Position numbers and translations under genes: made by a program. From JALRAP01 sp046302815 (lineage in GTDB: Bacteria; Bacteroidota; Bacteroidia; AKYH767-A; OLB10): a stretch of 9,824 nt of DNA. The stretch is from NCBI GenBank assembly GCA_046302815.1, contig JBKCHO010000059.1, positions 1-9,824 of the forward strand, written 5' to 3'. The notes under the pieces were generated by a model that worked only from the letters and a program-made list of their open reading frames with translations, was not told the DNA's origin and did not search any database. Below are positions 1-7,040 of this stretch, in pieces. Each line of letters opens with the position of its first letter. Positions within the stretch are counted from its first letter, which is position 1.

Positions 1-779
1 GTAATGTATCACTTGTAGCCAATTTTGATACCTCTGCAGTAATTATTTCCGCCTTACCTATACCATCAACTGGAGGTTCAATAGAAGGAGATGGTAATTA
101 TTCATTTGGTTCAATGGTTAGTTTGATAGCCAATGCCGGAACCGGTTATCATTTTTTAAATTGGATGGAGAATGGTGCAATAGTAAGTATAGATTCCATT
201 TATACTTTTTTTGCTAATCAAAACAGGAATCTTTATGCGAATTTTGATACATTGTTTGTTAATATACAAACTTACTCTGATCCATCTTTTGGAGGAATTG
301 CTACTGGAGGTGGCGCTTTTTTGCAAGGTGCTTCCGTTACATTGACTGCAACTCCTGCACCTAAATTTGTTTTTGAAAAATGGACATTGAATGGTGTTAT
401 AGTTAGTTCACAACCTGTTTTTACCTTTCCTGCCACTGTTAGTGGTAACTATATCGCTCATTTCGCCGACTACCGGGATCCTGTGGTTGGAACTTATTCC
501 GGAACTCGAGAGAGCGGCTATTGGTCTAATTCTAACCCAATCGGTTATGACACCACTTATGCTTACAGTTTTCAAGTTCTAAAGCACCCAAATTCATCGG
601 ACTCCATCATTGTAGATGGCGTAACTTATCCAATAGATTCTACTTTTTACTATTATAGTTCACCATATCCTGGCATTATTCATGAATTGAAATTTCCAAG
701 TGATTCTTGTATCGTGTATGACTATTCCGGTGGGCTCGGTGGTGGTAGTTATACCCGTAAAAAAGGCAGGAAACTTTAA
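1..779 (+). CDS. C-terminal part of a surface protein with InlB-B-like repeats
   Basis: The reading frame is open to the left edge (first full codon at base 3), so only the last 258 residues are seen and the ATG at 114 is internal. Two tandem repeats of about 60 residues are visible. Each has a GG-rich start, a hydrophobic strand (VSLIANAGTGYHF; VTLTATPAPKFVF), a central Trp (LNWMENG; EKWTLNG) and an end like LYANF or YIAHF. This is the pattern of the divergent InlB B-repeat/bacterial repeat family, which builds extracellular stalks. A third repeat ends at the edge (LVANF). The last 105 residues form a separate Tyr/Ser/Gly-rich module starting near GTYSGT and ending with GGLGGG and a basic tail. 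No Por sorting motif is recognised at the end. An extracellular or adhesive role is inferred from the repeats; the ligand is unknown. Confidence 0.75.
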   Translation, partial: NVSLVANFDTSAVIISALPIPSTGGSIEGDGNYSFGSMVSLIANAGTGYHFLNWMENGAIVSIDSIYTFFANQNRNLYANFDTLFVNIQTYSDPSFGGIATGGGAFLQGASVTLTATPAPKFVFEKWTLNGVIVSSQPVFTFPATVSGNYIAHFADYRDPVVGTYSGTRESGYWSNSNPIGYDTTYAYSFQVLKHPNSSDSIIVDGVTYPIDSTFYYYSSPYPGIIHELKFPSDSCIVYDYSGGLGGGSYTRKKGRKL

Positions 780-890
780 ACCTTTTTGGTGGTTTTTGAA
801 ATTGATTTTTAAAATCTCTTTTTTGCTAAGATTGTTTGCGTGCAAAGAATTTCCTACAACCAATTCTAGAATCATATAATAATAAATATC

Positions 891-1565
891 ATGAACCATA
901 ATTTTAACAAACCTGCATTTTCAAAATCGAAACGAAACATTCTGTTTGCAATCATAGGCATTGTTTTATTGGGATCGGTGATTTCGAAAAGGGACGATAA
1001 CGACAAGAATGATATTTCGCAAGAGTCGGTTACAGATCTTTCCAATCAGTCAGGTGATGACAAATCTATCAAATCTGATAGTGAAGCCAATGCCTATATG
1101 GATTCTGTCAGGGAGGAGATGGCGAAAGAAGAGCTTAGAAACAAAATCCCTGATGAATTATATGGTATTTATGAAGGAACACAACCCCAACACTATCTTA
1201 TGAATTCAAATGGAGATGAGATGGTGGTAGGTGGACAACGGATTCCAATGCCTCCACTTTTTTACTTTTTTTCTTTAGGAGAAAACCGATCGGCTTTTGT
1301 TGAAGAAGTTACTATGGAAAATGAGCGCTATGTTTATGAAGGTGATTACGAGGTTTTAGAACAGGATGATAATCAGGTGGTGTTAAGATTAAATATGAGT
1401 GGAGGCGATACGAAAACAACGATTCTTCCAAATGGGCAGCGATTCACCGAGAAACTCGGCAGCAAAAGCACACCAAAATATACGCTGAAACTGCAAAAAA
1501 ATCGCAAGTCAGGCACAGCTAAGCATGATCAAAGTCCGGAATTCAAGATAAAAAGATCAAAATAA
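891..1565 (+). CDS. unknown membrane-anchored protein, 224 aa
   Basis: I do not recognise this family. The N-terminus is basic (residues 1-15, rich in Lys/Asn). A hydrophobic segment follows at about 18-33 (ILFAIIGIVLLGSVIS) and then a charged, Asp/Ser/Lys-rich linker at about 34-75. This reads as a single-pass protein or an uncleaved signal anchor with the bulk outside the cytoplasm. There is no lipobox Cys. Residues 85-205 look like a small beta-rich domain beginning IPDELYGIYEGT and ending in a strand rich in Thr and Lys (about 175-200). The last 25 residues are very basic. The ATG at 891 puts the hydrophobic anchor at the usual place. The gene is 111 bp downstream of the repeat protein on the same strand and could be read with it or alone. 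The GIYEGT opening resembles GTYSGT in the upstream protein, but this is too short to claim homology. Confidence 0.7.
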   Translation: MNHNFNKPAFSKSKRNILFAIIGIVLLGSVISKRDDNDKNDISQESVTDLSNQSGDDKSIKSDSEANAYMDSVREEMAKEELRNKIPDELYGIYEGTQPQHYLMNSNGDEMVVGGQRIPMPPLFYFFSLGENRSAFVEEVTMENERYVYEGDYEVLEQDDNQVVLRLNMSGGDTKTTILPNGQRFTEKLGSKSTPKYTLKLQKNRKSGTAKHDQSPEFKIKRSK

Positions 1566-1690
1566 TTTTTTATGCTTTATATTCCAGTTATGTAGTTATG
1601 GTATGCTAGGTCTGATTTTAATATTGTTGATTAAAAGGTGATTGGAGTCTTTTTTAAATTTCCAATAATCCAATTTGTTTTTAATGGTTT

Positions 1691-1718
1691 TTGTTTCGGA
1701 TTGTAGAGGTTATTTTTG
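1691..1718 (+). promoter_or_regulatory. predicted Bacteroidota-type promoter of the queA-like gene
   Basis: TATTTTTG at 1711-1718 matches the Bacteroidota -7 consensus TAnnTTTG exactly. A TTG at 1691-1693 could serve as the -33 element, but the 17-nt spacing is slightly short. Transcription would start near 1725, giving a leader of about 15 nt before the ATG at 1740. The rest of the 174-bp gap after 1565 shows no clear terminator. Confidence 0.45.
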
Positions 1719-1739
1719 TGATAGATATTATGGAATCAA

Positions 1740-2951
1740 ATGGCTAGGAACATTAAAATGGAAGATTATACTTATGATCTCCCGAATTCCAAAATAGCCA
1801 AATCGCCATTGCCTGATCGATCTGATTCCAAACTTTTGGTTTATGAAAGAGGATTGATAACCGATGGATGCTTTAAAAATATCATTTCCTATTTGCCCGA
1901 GAAATGCACCTTGGTTTTTAATAATACCAAGGTGATTTTTGCTAGATTGTTATTTGAAAATCCTGGAACATCATCCAAGCCAATTGAGATATTTATTCTG
2001 GAACCTACCAACGGGTTAACTATTGAGCAATCTATGCTGCTTAAGGAATCCTCGACTTGGATTTGTATGGTGGGTAACTTACGCCATTTTTCAACTGAAT
2101 TTTTAAAGAAAACATTTCAGCTAAACCAAACTACCTTTCATTTAATTGCACATAAGCCATCCGTTTGTGGAGACGCTTATCAGGTTCGTTTCGAATGGGA
2201 TGCTGACATTTCATTCGCCGACATATTGAATTTGGTTGGCATTGTTCCTCTTCCTCCATATTTAAAAAGGATGCCCGATGTAAGTGATAAGATTCGGTAC
2301 CAAACTGTTTATGCACAACAAGAAGGCTCTGTTGCAGCTCCAACTGCTGGCTTGCACTTCACTGAGGATATTATTGGCAAACTTCAAGATTTTGGAATAG
2401 CCACTGAATTCGTGGCGCTTCATGTAGGAGCAGGCACCTTCAGACCTGTTAAATCAACTACTATGGAGGATCACGAGATGCATAGTGAGGAAATAATCGT
2501 TAATAAGACGACACTGGTTCGGCTTGTACAAAATGCATTTCAATTGATAGCTGTTGGCACTACCTCACTTCGTACCTTGGAATCTTTATTTTGGGTTGGA
2601 CTTAAACTTAGATTGGGAATTAGTGATACCCAAGTTTATCAATGGGATTCATACGACCTGCAAGTACCTTCTGATTTTAATTACATCTCGGCCTTGAGGG
2701 AGATTATTGGTTTTTTAGATTCTACACAGCAGGATTCTTTTAGAACCAAAACGCAATTATTGATTGCTCCAGGATATAAAATCCAATCCGTAAAAGGATT
2801 AATTACCAATTTCCATCAGCCTAATAGTACGCTATTGCTTTTGGTTGCTGCTTTTGTAGGGGATGATTGGCGAAAAATCTATAATCATGCTTTGAAAAAC
2901 GACTACCGCTTTTTGAGTTATGGAGATGGGTCAATATTGATGCGCTCATAA
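1740..2951 (+). CDS. queA: QueA-family S-adenosylmethionine:tRNA ribosyltransferase-isomerase, divergent long form
   Basis: QueA transfers the ribosyl part of S-adenosylmethionine to preQ1 in tRNA, giving epoxyqueuosine in the queuosine pathway; it is cytoplasmic. Family motifs run in order: an N-terminal YDLPNSKIA and DSKLLVYERG (residues 12-38), NNTKVIFARL (61-70), VPLPPYLKR (169-177), YQTVYA (187-192), GSVAAPTAGLHFT (196-208), LHVGAGTFRPV (227-237), HEMHSE (245-250), VGTTSLRTLES (272-282), NFHQPNSTLLLL (357-368) and FLSYGDGS (391-398). At 403 residues it is longer than classic QueA (about 340-350). It carries segments such as STWICMVGNLRHF (105-117) and WVGLKLRLG...YQWDSYDL (285-307), which I associate with a second QueA-like subfamily found beside true QueA in Bacteroidota. 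Whether this copy makes queuosine is therefore uncertain. M7 (base 1758) is an alternative start. It appears to be a single-gene unit with its own promoter. Confidence 0.88.
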   Translation: MARNIKMEDYTYDLPNSKIAKSPLPDRSDSKLLVYERGLITDGCFKNIISYLPEKCTLVFNNTKVIFARLLFENPGTSSKPIEIFILEPTNGLTIEQSMLLKESSTWICMVGNLRHFSTEFLKKTFQLNQTTFHLIAHKPSVCGDAYQVRFEWDADISFADILNLVGIVPLPPYLKRMPDVSDKIRYQTVYAQQEGSVAAPTAGLHFTEDIIGKLQDFGIATEFVALHVGAGTFRPVKSTTMEDHEMHSEEIIVNKTTLVRLVQNAFQLIAVGTTSLRTLESLFWVGLKLRLGISDTQVYQWDSYDLQVPSDFNYISALREIIGFLDSTQQDSFRTKTQLLIAPGYKIQSVKGLITNFHQPNSTLLLLVAAFVGDDWRKIYNHALKNDYRFLSYGDGSILMRS

Positions 2952-3148
2952 TAGCCATATTTTACCATTCATAACTACTTTAGTTGTTTCATAAGTAACA
3001 GGATTGCAGCAATTTGTATTTTTCATGCTATTTAAGACGGCGTTAATATCATGGCTTTTCTTGTATCGTTAAATAATAATTAACTTTTAATAAAGGTCCG
3101 CCTTAATAATTGATATTAAGATAACTTCGATCATTATTTTTAAAAAAT

Positions 3149-3727
3149 ATGCCTCGACCATTTAACTACAAAGATGCTATCAATCAACAACTGGATGGTT
3201 TTCATGATACAGGTGTTAATGGATTTTTTCGCGTTGTTTCAAATAGTTTGAATCATCAAAACAATCTCGCAGATAATAAGGCCAATATTATGATTTCAAT
3301 AAACACAGTTGTTATTACTTTGGTTATTGGTTCTTCAGTGAAAAGTATGTTTGATTGGAGTGAATTCTTGTTGCCTATTATGTTTTTGTTGGCCACATCG
3401 CTAGTTGCTACTGTTTTCGCTATATTGACAACTCGACCAAGTTTCAAAAAAGGAGAAGTAGATCAAGATTATATTGATCAAAAAAAATCAACATTCTTAT
3501 TTTTTGGAAATTTTTCTAGCGTTACCCGTCAGGATTTTGAAGACACAATGTTAACTATTTTAAAAGATGAGGAATATTTGTACCGATGTATATTAGCTGA
3601 TTTTTATGGTCAGGGTAGGGTTTTAGAAAGAAAATACAGGTTATTGACTTATTCTTACAATACATTTTTGGTAGGTATTGTATTGTCGGTTTCTATGTTT
3701 TCAATAATCAAAATTTATGGTTTATGA
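3149..3727 (+). CDS. stand-alone Pycsar-effector-like membrane protein (PycTM/DUF5706)
   Basis: The 192-residue protein has the pattern of the PycTM domain. An N-terminal amphipathic region reads FFRVVSNSLNHQNNLADNKANIMISIN (about 26-52, seen in pieces) and runs into hydrophobic segment 1 (about 48-63). Segment 2 is at about 73-92, followed by TTRPSF, a cytosolic part with FLFFGNF (116-122) and DEEYLYR (140-146), and the RKYRLL motif (161-166) before a last membrane segment (170-188). In Pycsar defence, such effectors sense cCMP or cUMP made by an adjacent pyrimidine cyclase and damage the inner membrane. No cyclase gene is present here: the upstream neighbour is queA-like (197 bp away) and downstream is a tRNA region. 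The same domain also occurs in Bacteroidota alone or fused to HD phosphohydrolases, so defence is possible but not shown. The start is supported by position only; no clear RBS is seen. Confidence 0.75.
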   Translation: MPRPFNYKDAINQQLDGFHDTGVNGFFRVVSNSLNHQNNLADNKANIMISINTVVITLVIGSSVKSMFDWSEFLLPIMFLLATSLVATVFAILTTRPSFKKGEVDQDYIDQKKSTFLFFGNFSSVTRQDFEDTMLTILKDEEYLYRCILADFYGQGRVLERKYRLLTYSYNTFLVGIVLSVSMFSIIKIYGL

Positions 3728-3806
3728 ATCAAGTGATTTATTTGCCTCATTGAACGCTTTCTTAGTAATTGCAATACCACATAATAGTCGCTGGTGCGTC
3801 TATTTA

Positions 3807-3864
3807 TTTTTGTTTGCCTACGGGAATTTGTCAGCAAGCTGCCACTTCCCTCAGCAAACAAAAA
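3807..3864. repeat. long inverted repeat inside copy 1
   Basis: TTTTTGTTTGC (3807-3817) is the exact reverse complement of GCAAACAAAAA (3854-3864). An inner pair, GGGAA with TTCCC, extends the stem across a small internal loop. The structure is the same as in copy 2. Confidence 0.75.
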
Positions 3865-3886
3865 AGTCCGCCTAAGGGCGGACTTT
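3854..3886 (-). terminator. second, duplicated terminator hairpin (copy 1)
   Basis: AGTCCGCC (3865-3872) and GGCGGACT (3877-3884) form an 8-bp stem with a 4-nt loop. On the minus strand the stem is followed by TTTTTTGTTTG. It is identical to the copy next to the tRNA, so it is a back-up terminator 176 bp further downstream. On the plus strand only a short TTT follows, so it is a poor terminator for the PycTM-like gene. Confidence 0.7.
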
Positions 3887-3898
3887 GTGGTCTCATAC

Positions 3899-3917
3899 TG
3901 GCGGACCCGTAGGGATT
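3899..3917 (-). pseudogene. tRNA-Arg 3'-end remnant
   Basis: These 19 nt repeat the end of tRNA-Arg exactly: three T-loop bases, the 3' strand of the T stem, the 3' acceptor strand CGGGTCC, discriminator G and CCA. The match to the tRNA breaks inside the T loop (TTCG/AAT). Beyond it, a chance or leftover CCCTA at 3930-3934 could pair with TAGGG at 3910-3914 to make a T-arm-like hairpin with an enlarged loop. No anticodon arm or D arm exists, so it cannot be a working tRNA. Confidence 0.85.
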
Positions 3918-3981
3918 ATCTTCGTTGAACCCTATGGTCGGTATTGCAATACCACAAAATAGTCGCTGGTGCGTCTATTTA

Positions 3982-4040
3982 TTTTTGTTTGCCTACGGGA
4001 ATTTGTCAGCAAGCTGCCCACTTCCCTCAGCAAACAAAAA
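3982..4040. repeat. long inverted repeat inside copy 2
   Basis: The 11-nt arms TTTTTGTTTGC (3982-3992) and GCAAACAAAAA (4030-4040) are perfect reverse complements, with an inner pair GGGAA (3997-4001)/TTCCC (4022-4026). The right arm overlaps the T-run of the minus-strand terminator, so in RNA the terminator U-tract could also pair with downstream sequence. Confidence 0.75.
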
Positions 4041-4062
4041 AGTCCGCCTAAGGGCGGACTTT
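4030..4062 (-). terminator. intrinsic terminator of tRNA-Arg
   Basis: The stem AGTCCGCC (4041-4048)/GGCGGACT (4053-4060) has a TAAG loop and two extra A-T pairs at its base. On the minus strand it is followed by a run of six T and TTTG. It starts about 13 nt after the CCA end of the tRNA, as expected for a single-gene tRNA transcript. Confidence 0.85.
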
Positions 4063-4074
4063 GTGGTCTCATAC

Positions 4075-4151
4075 TGGCGGACCCGTAGGGATTCGAACCC
4101 CAAACCTTCTGATCCGTAGTCAGATGCTCTATCCAGTTGAGCTACGGGTCC
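4075..4151 (-). tRNA. tRNA-Arg (anticodon ACG)
   Basis: The 77-nt cloverleaf can be folded by eye on the minus strand. The acceptor stem is GGACCCG/CGGGTCC, the D stem GCTC/GAGC, and the anticodon stem TCTGA/TCAGA closes the loop CTACGGA, which gives anticodon ACG (read as ICG after deamination; decodes CGU/CGC/CGA). The T stem TGGGG/CCCTA has one G-U pair and a TTCGAAT loop. Discriminator G and an encoded CCA end the gene. A -7 box lies 16 nt upstream and a terminator 13 nt downstream, so it is a single-gene unit. Its last 19 nt are duplicated at 3899-3917. Confidence 0.97.
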
Positions 4152-4167
4152 AATAATGAAACGAGGT

Positions 4168-4176
4168 GCAAAGTTA
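4168..4176 (-). promoter_or_regulatory. predicted -7 box of tRNA-Arg
   Basis: On the minus strand TAACTTTGC matches the Bacteroidota -7 consensus TAnnTTTG exactly, ending 16 nt before the tRNA 5' end. No perfect TTG is found at the -33 distance. The rest of 4177-4336 holds only AT-rich sequence, including a nested AT-rich palindrome at 4228-4255. Confidence 0.6.
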
Positions 4177-4336
4177 AGGTTTTTATCAGTTTGATGAATA
4201 ATGGATTCAAGAATCAATTAAGCTTTATTATATATTGATATTCAACATTATATAAAATCTTATTAAAGAACTTTTTTGTTAATATTACCATCAGAAGACC
4301 TTTTAAGCTTGCTTTCTTTTTCTTCAATTTAGCATA

Positions 4337-6142
4337 ATGAAACCACATTTCTTTTTAAAGCCTTTATTGTTTGCATCTCTTTTCATAACGGCTTTCCATA
4401 CTGCATCAGCGCAAATACCCGATTCACTTCGCTTCGATTGGCACCTTGCTGGCTTGGATTCCAATTACAACGCGCCTACATCGGTTATTGATATCACCGC
4501 ATTCGGTGCCATTCCAGACGATGGAGCAGACGATTTCTCCGCTCTCCAAGCAGCTTTTGTATCGGCTGGTTCCAACGGAGGAATTATTCAATTCCCCTCG
4601 GGAAGATTTCATTTCAACAGTACCGTATTTGTGCCATCCAATTGCATCATAAAAGGAGTGTCATCGGATTCTACCGTCTTCGAATTCAATTTGAATAATG
4701 CTCAAGCAAATTCTTTTAACTTTTCTGGTAATGGGGCAACTCCTTTCCATAATATCATAGATACTTTGAATAGAGGCGGACGAGTAGTGGTATTGGATAG
4801 CGTCGCAATAACGAGTTATTCAATCGGCGACCGTGTTGAAATTCGTCAATTGAATGGTTCTTGGAACACCAGCCCTGCTACATGGGCAGAGTATTCGCTC
4901 GGACATGTGAGTACAGTAGACTCTATCTCTGGAAACACACTTTTTCTATCAAATCCTCTCCGATTTTCTATTGATACCTCTTTGATTCCCCAAATAAGAG
5001 TGGTGAACACCATTGAAAACGCTGGATTGGAATGTTTCAAGTTGGTTCGATCCGATAGTCTGGCTGTTGGTGTAAATTTCTCTGTTTACGCCTATTTGGC
5101 CTACAATGTTAGGATTAGAGGTGTTGAAATTTTCAAAAGTATTGGAGCCCATTTCATAGCTGAGTCCAGTGCCCATGTTGAAGTTTCCGGTTGCTACTTT
5201 CATGAAGCCTACGGATACACTGGTAGCAATACGCGTGGATACGGTGTTGTGTTGGGTGTTCATGCGAATTTGTGCAAGGTGGAAAACAATGTCTTTCGAA
5301 AACTTCGCCATGCGATGATGGTCAAACAAGGAGCAAATGGTAATGTGTTCGCCTATAACTACTCAATTGAACCAAACCGAAGCGAATTTCCCGCCAATTA
5401 TGGAGCCGACATATGTATTCATGGCCATTATCCTTTTGCCAATCTGTTCGAAGGCAACATATGCCAAAATATTATTGTAGATCAGGCCTGGGGTCCTAAT
5501 GGTCCTTACAATGCTTATTTCCGCAACCGAGCAGAACTTTATGGCTTCCTCATAAGCAGCGGAGCAGTCCAAAGCGATAAGCAAACCATCGTTGGTAATG
5601 ACATTACCTCAACTGCATTCTTCCAAGGACAATATTCATTGAATGGCATCGGGCATTTTCAGGCAGCCAACAGAGTACAGGGTAATGTGACTCCTTCCGG
5701 AAGTAATCAACTCAGCGAATCTTCTCTTTTTTTGACACAAGCTCCAGATTATTTTTTGAATCTACCATGGCCTGCCATAGGTCTTCCATATCCACCCGCT
5801 GCCATGTCTATCCCGGCCGCTATTCGTTATTCCTCTTCCAATTCAAAAACAGTTTGCGGTGATCCCGATACGGTTTTGACTTATACACAATCTCAATCGC
5901 AATCCTACTTAGAAAAGGTTTATTACAGTCAAGGGGCAATTGTAATAGAAACCTCCAAGCTATCTAATTTAATGATTTTGGATGTCATGGATTTATCTGG
6001 AAGGTTATTGATGTCAAACGAACTAAATATGAGCGGTTACTCCCGTTTTGAGCTTGAAATACCATTGAGCTCTGGTATTTATCTGATTCGATTATCTGAT
6101 TCTACAGGCCGGAGAGTATATAAAATGAATATGATTGACTAA
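4337..6142 (+). CDS. secreted right-handed beta-helix protein with T9SS sorting domain
   Basis: The 601-residue protein begins with a signal peptide (residues 1 to about 26: KPHFFLKPL, a hydrophobic core, cleavage near TASAQ). Residues 50-118 carry the start of a pectate-lyase-3/GH28-related beta-helix: ITAFGAIPDDGADDFSALQAAF, GGIIQFPSGRFHF and CIIKGVSSDSTVFEF, seen in pieces. Residues 225-460 hold parallel beta-helix coils with turns such as NVRIRGVEIF, HVEVSGCYFHEAYG, LCKVENNVFRKLRHAMMVKQG and NLFEGNICQN. The last 75 residues (about 527-601) are a type A Por sorting domain: MDLSGRLL, then SGIYLIRLSD and a basic Lys-rich end. It should be exported by Sec, crossed over the outer membrane by T9SS and attached or released. 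A polysaccharide-lyase or hydrolase role is suggested by the fold; no catalytic residues are assigned. It is monocistronic and convergent with pstA. Confidence 0.85.
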   Translation: MKPHFFLKPLLFASLFITAFHTASAQIPDSLRFDWHLAGLDSNYNAPTSVIDITAFGAIPDDGADDFSALQAAFVSAGSNGGIIQFPSGRFHFNSTVFVPSNCIIKGVSSDSTVFEFNLNNAQANSFNFSGNGATPFHNIIDTLNRGGRVVVLDSVAITSYSIGDRVEIRQLNGSWNTSPATWAEYSLGHVSTVDSISGNTLFLSNPLRFSIDTSLIPQIRVVNTIENAGLECFKLVRSDSLAVGVNFSVYAYLAYNVRIRGVEIFKSIGAHFIAESSAHVEVSGCYFHEAYGYTGSNTRGYGVVLGVHANLCKVENNVFRKLRHAMMVKQGANGNVFAYNYSIEPNRSEFPANYGADICIHGHYPFANLFEGNICQNIIVDQAWGPNGPYNAYFRNRAELYGFLISSGAVQSDKQTIVGNDITSTAFFQGQYSLNGIGHFQAANRVQGNVTPSGSNQLSESSLFLTQAPDYFLNLPWPAIGLPYPPAAMSIPAAIRYSSSNSKTVCGDPDTVLTYTQSQSQSYLEKVYYSQGAIVIETSKLSNLMILDVMDLSGRLLMSNELNMSGYSRFELEIPLSSGIYLIRLSDSTGRRVYKMNMID

Positions 6143-6182
6143 AATTATCTATACCATACCATTTCTAAATCGAATAAGTAAT

Positions 6183-7040
6183 TCAATACCGCACTGTTTT
6201 CTTAATTCTTAGCCATACCGCGAAAGAGTTCAACAGGAATGTGATTCCCAAGAGGATGATAATACCTGCGGAGGCATTGATGAGAAACTCTTCCTGAGGT
6301 CTCGATACCCAATTGAAAATTTGAATCGGTAACACTGTGAACTCGGATGTGGGCGACTCCGGAATGAAAGGTACATAAGCCAGTGCTCCTACTACAATAA
6401 GTGGGGCGGCTTCACCAATCGCCCTCGACAATGAAATGATGATTCCGGTGATAATCCCAGAACCAGCTGCAGGCACAACTGTATTCTTAACGGTTTGCCA
6501 TTTGCTGGCACCCAATGCGTAAGAGGCCTCTCTCAAAGATTTTGGAACAGCCTTAATAGCTTCTCGTGTAGCAACGATGATGATTGGAAGAATCAATAAA
6601 GCTAATGTCAAACTGCCTGCAAGTATGCTGCCACCTAATCCAAATACTCTACCGAAAATCTCCAGTCCAAGCAATCCATAAATAACAGATGGAACGCCCG
6701 CCAAATTGGTGATGTTTAACTCTATGATTCGTCCGATTCTTGATTTCTTTGAAAATTCTTCAAGGTAGATGGCGGCACCAATTCCAATTGGAATGGCAGC
6801 AAGAGCGGTAATTATGATAATCCATAATGTTCCTGCCAATGCCGATAGAATGCCGGCTCGAGATGCGATCCTAGAAGGATAGGAGGTAATAAAATCCCAA
6901 GAGATCCTAGCTAGTCCATCATTCAAAATTCCTCCAATAAAAATGGCAAGCATTATCAACCCGAAAAATGTGCAAAACAACCCCAGGTACTTGAACAGGC
7001 GATCTTTGATCCTTGATCTTTTTACAAAACGCTCAGACAT
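6183..7040 (-). CDS. pstA: phosphate ABC transporter permease PstA
   Basis: PstA forms the inner-membrane phosphate channel with PstC. The protein has about six hydrophobic segments after a basic start (RFVKRSRIKDR). The EAA-type loop that contacts the ATPase is clear: VPKSLREASYALGASKWQ...VVPAAGSGI, then SRAIGEAAPL (about residues 165-213). I chose the ATG at 7040 (285 aa), which overlaps the pstC stop by 8 nt in ATGTCTGA; a TTG at 7052 would add four residues. Such overlap suggests translational coupling with pstC. Downstream, where pstB would be expected, the frame ends 40 bp from a convergent unrelated gene. No clear terminator lies between them. Confidence 0.95.
   Translation of the reverse strand: MSERFVKRSRIKDRLFKYLGLFCTFFGLIMLAIFIGGILNDGLARISWDFITSYPSRIASRAGILSALAGTLWIIIITALAAIPIGIGAAIYLEEFSKKSRIGRIIELNITNLAGVPSVIYGLLGLEIFGRVFGLGGSILAGSLTLALLILPIIIVATREAIKAVPKSLREASYALGASKWQTVKNTVVPAAGSGIITGIIISLSRAIGEAAPLIVVGALAYVPFIPESPTSEFTVLPIQIFNWVSRPQEEFLINASAGIIILLGITFLLNSFAVWLRIKKTVRY

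Larger units (their letters stand above)
3768..3917. repeat. direct repeat, copy 1 (tRNA-Arg 3' end plus terminator region)
   Basis: These 150 bp match 3943-4093 with two differences that I can count: T versus A in the CCACA(T/A)AATAG segment, and one missing C in the GCTGCC(C)AC segment. The copy holds, left to right, a long inverted repeat, a compact GC-rich hairpin and the last 19 nt of tRNA-Arg. A weaker match to the sequence before copy 2 extends left to about 3740 (17 of 28 positions at the same 175-bp offset, including TTGAAC), which suggests an older repeat boundary. Confidence 0.95.
3943..4093. repeat. direct repeat, copy 2 (overlaps the intact tRNA-Arg)
   Basis: This is the 151-bp partner of 3768-3917. 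Its right end lies inside the T loop of the intact tRNA-Arg; its left end is at ATTGCAATACC. The two copies are separated by 25 bp (3918-3942), so with the diverged left extension the unit is a nearly contiguous tandem of about 175 bp. Confidence 0.95.

Noticed and set aside
780..800. Possible terminator after the first gene (AAACC/GGTTT with T-runs)
   Set aside because: The stem is only about five mostly weak pairs, so it cannot be told from AT-rich background.
660..899. 79-codon minus-strand open frame between the first two genes
   Set aside because: It overlaps the end of the repeat protein and the next start, with no protein-like features.
3728..4074. CRISPR array or insertion sequence in the repeat region
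   Set aside because: There are only two long units, no short regular repeats with unique spacers, and no transposase frame.
3925..4119. Plus-strand open frame ending YWRTRRDSNPKPSDP
   Set aside because: It is the antisense translation of the tRNA and the repeat, another common artefact.
3993..4217. Minus-strand open frame containing VAQLDRASDYGSEGLGFESL
   Set aside because: This is a well-known false protein made by translating tRNA-Arg; it spans the tRNA gene and its terminator.
4228..4255. Nested AT-rich palindrome (TTATATA, TTGA, TCAA, TATATAA) upstream of the beta-helix gene
   Set aside because: It is almost all A/T in an AT-rich gap, so chance is likely; no known operator is matched.
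4304..4311. TAAGCTTG as a -7 box for the beta-helix gene
   Set aside because: It has one mismatch and no -33 element at a suitable distance (nearest TTG is 25 nt away).
4949..5329. 126-codon minus-strand open frame
   Set aside because: It lies wholly inside the beta-helix gene and has no recognisable domain or promoter.
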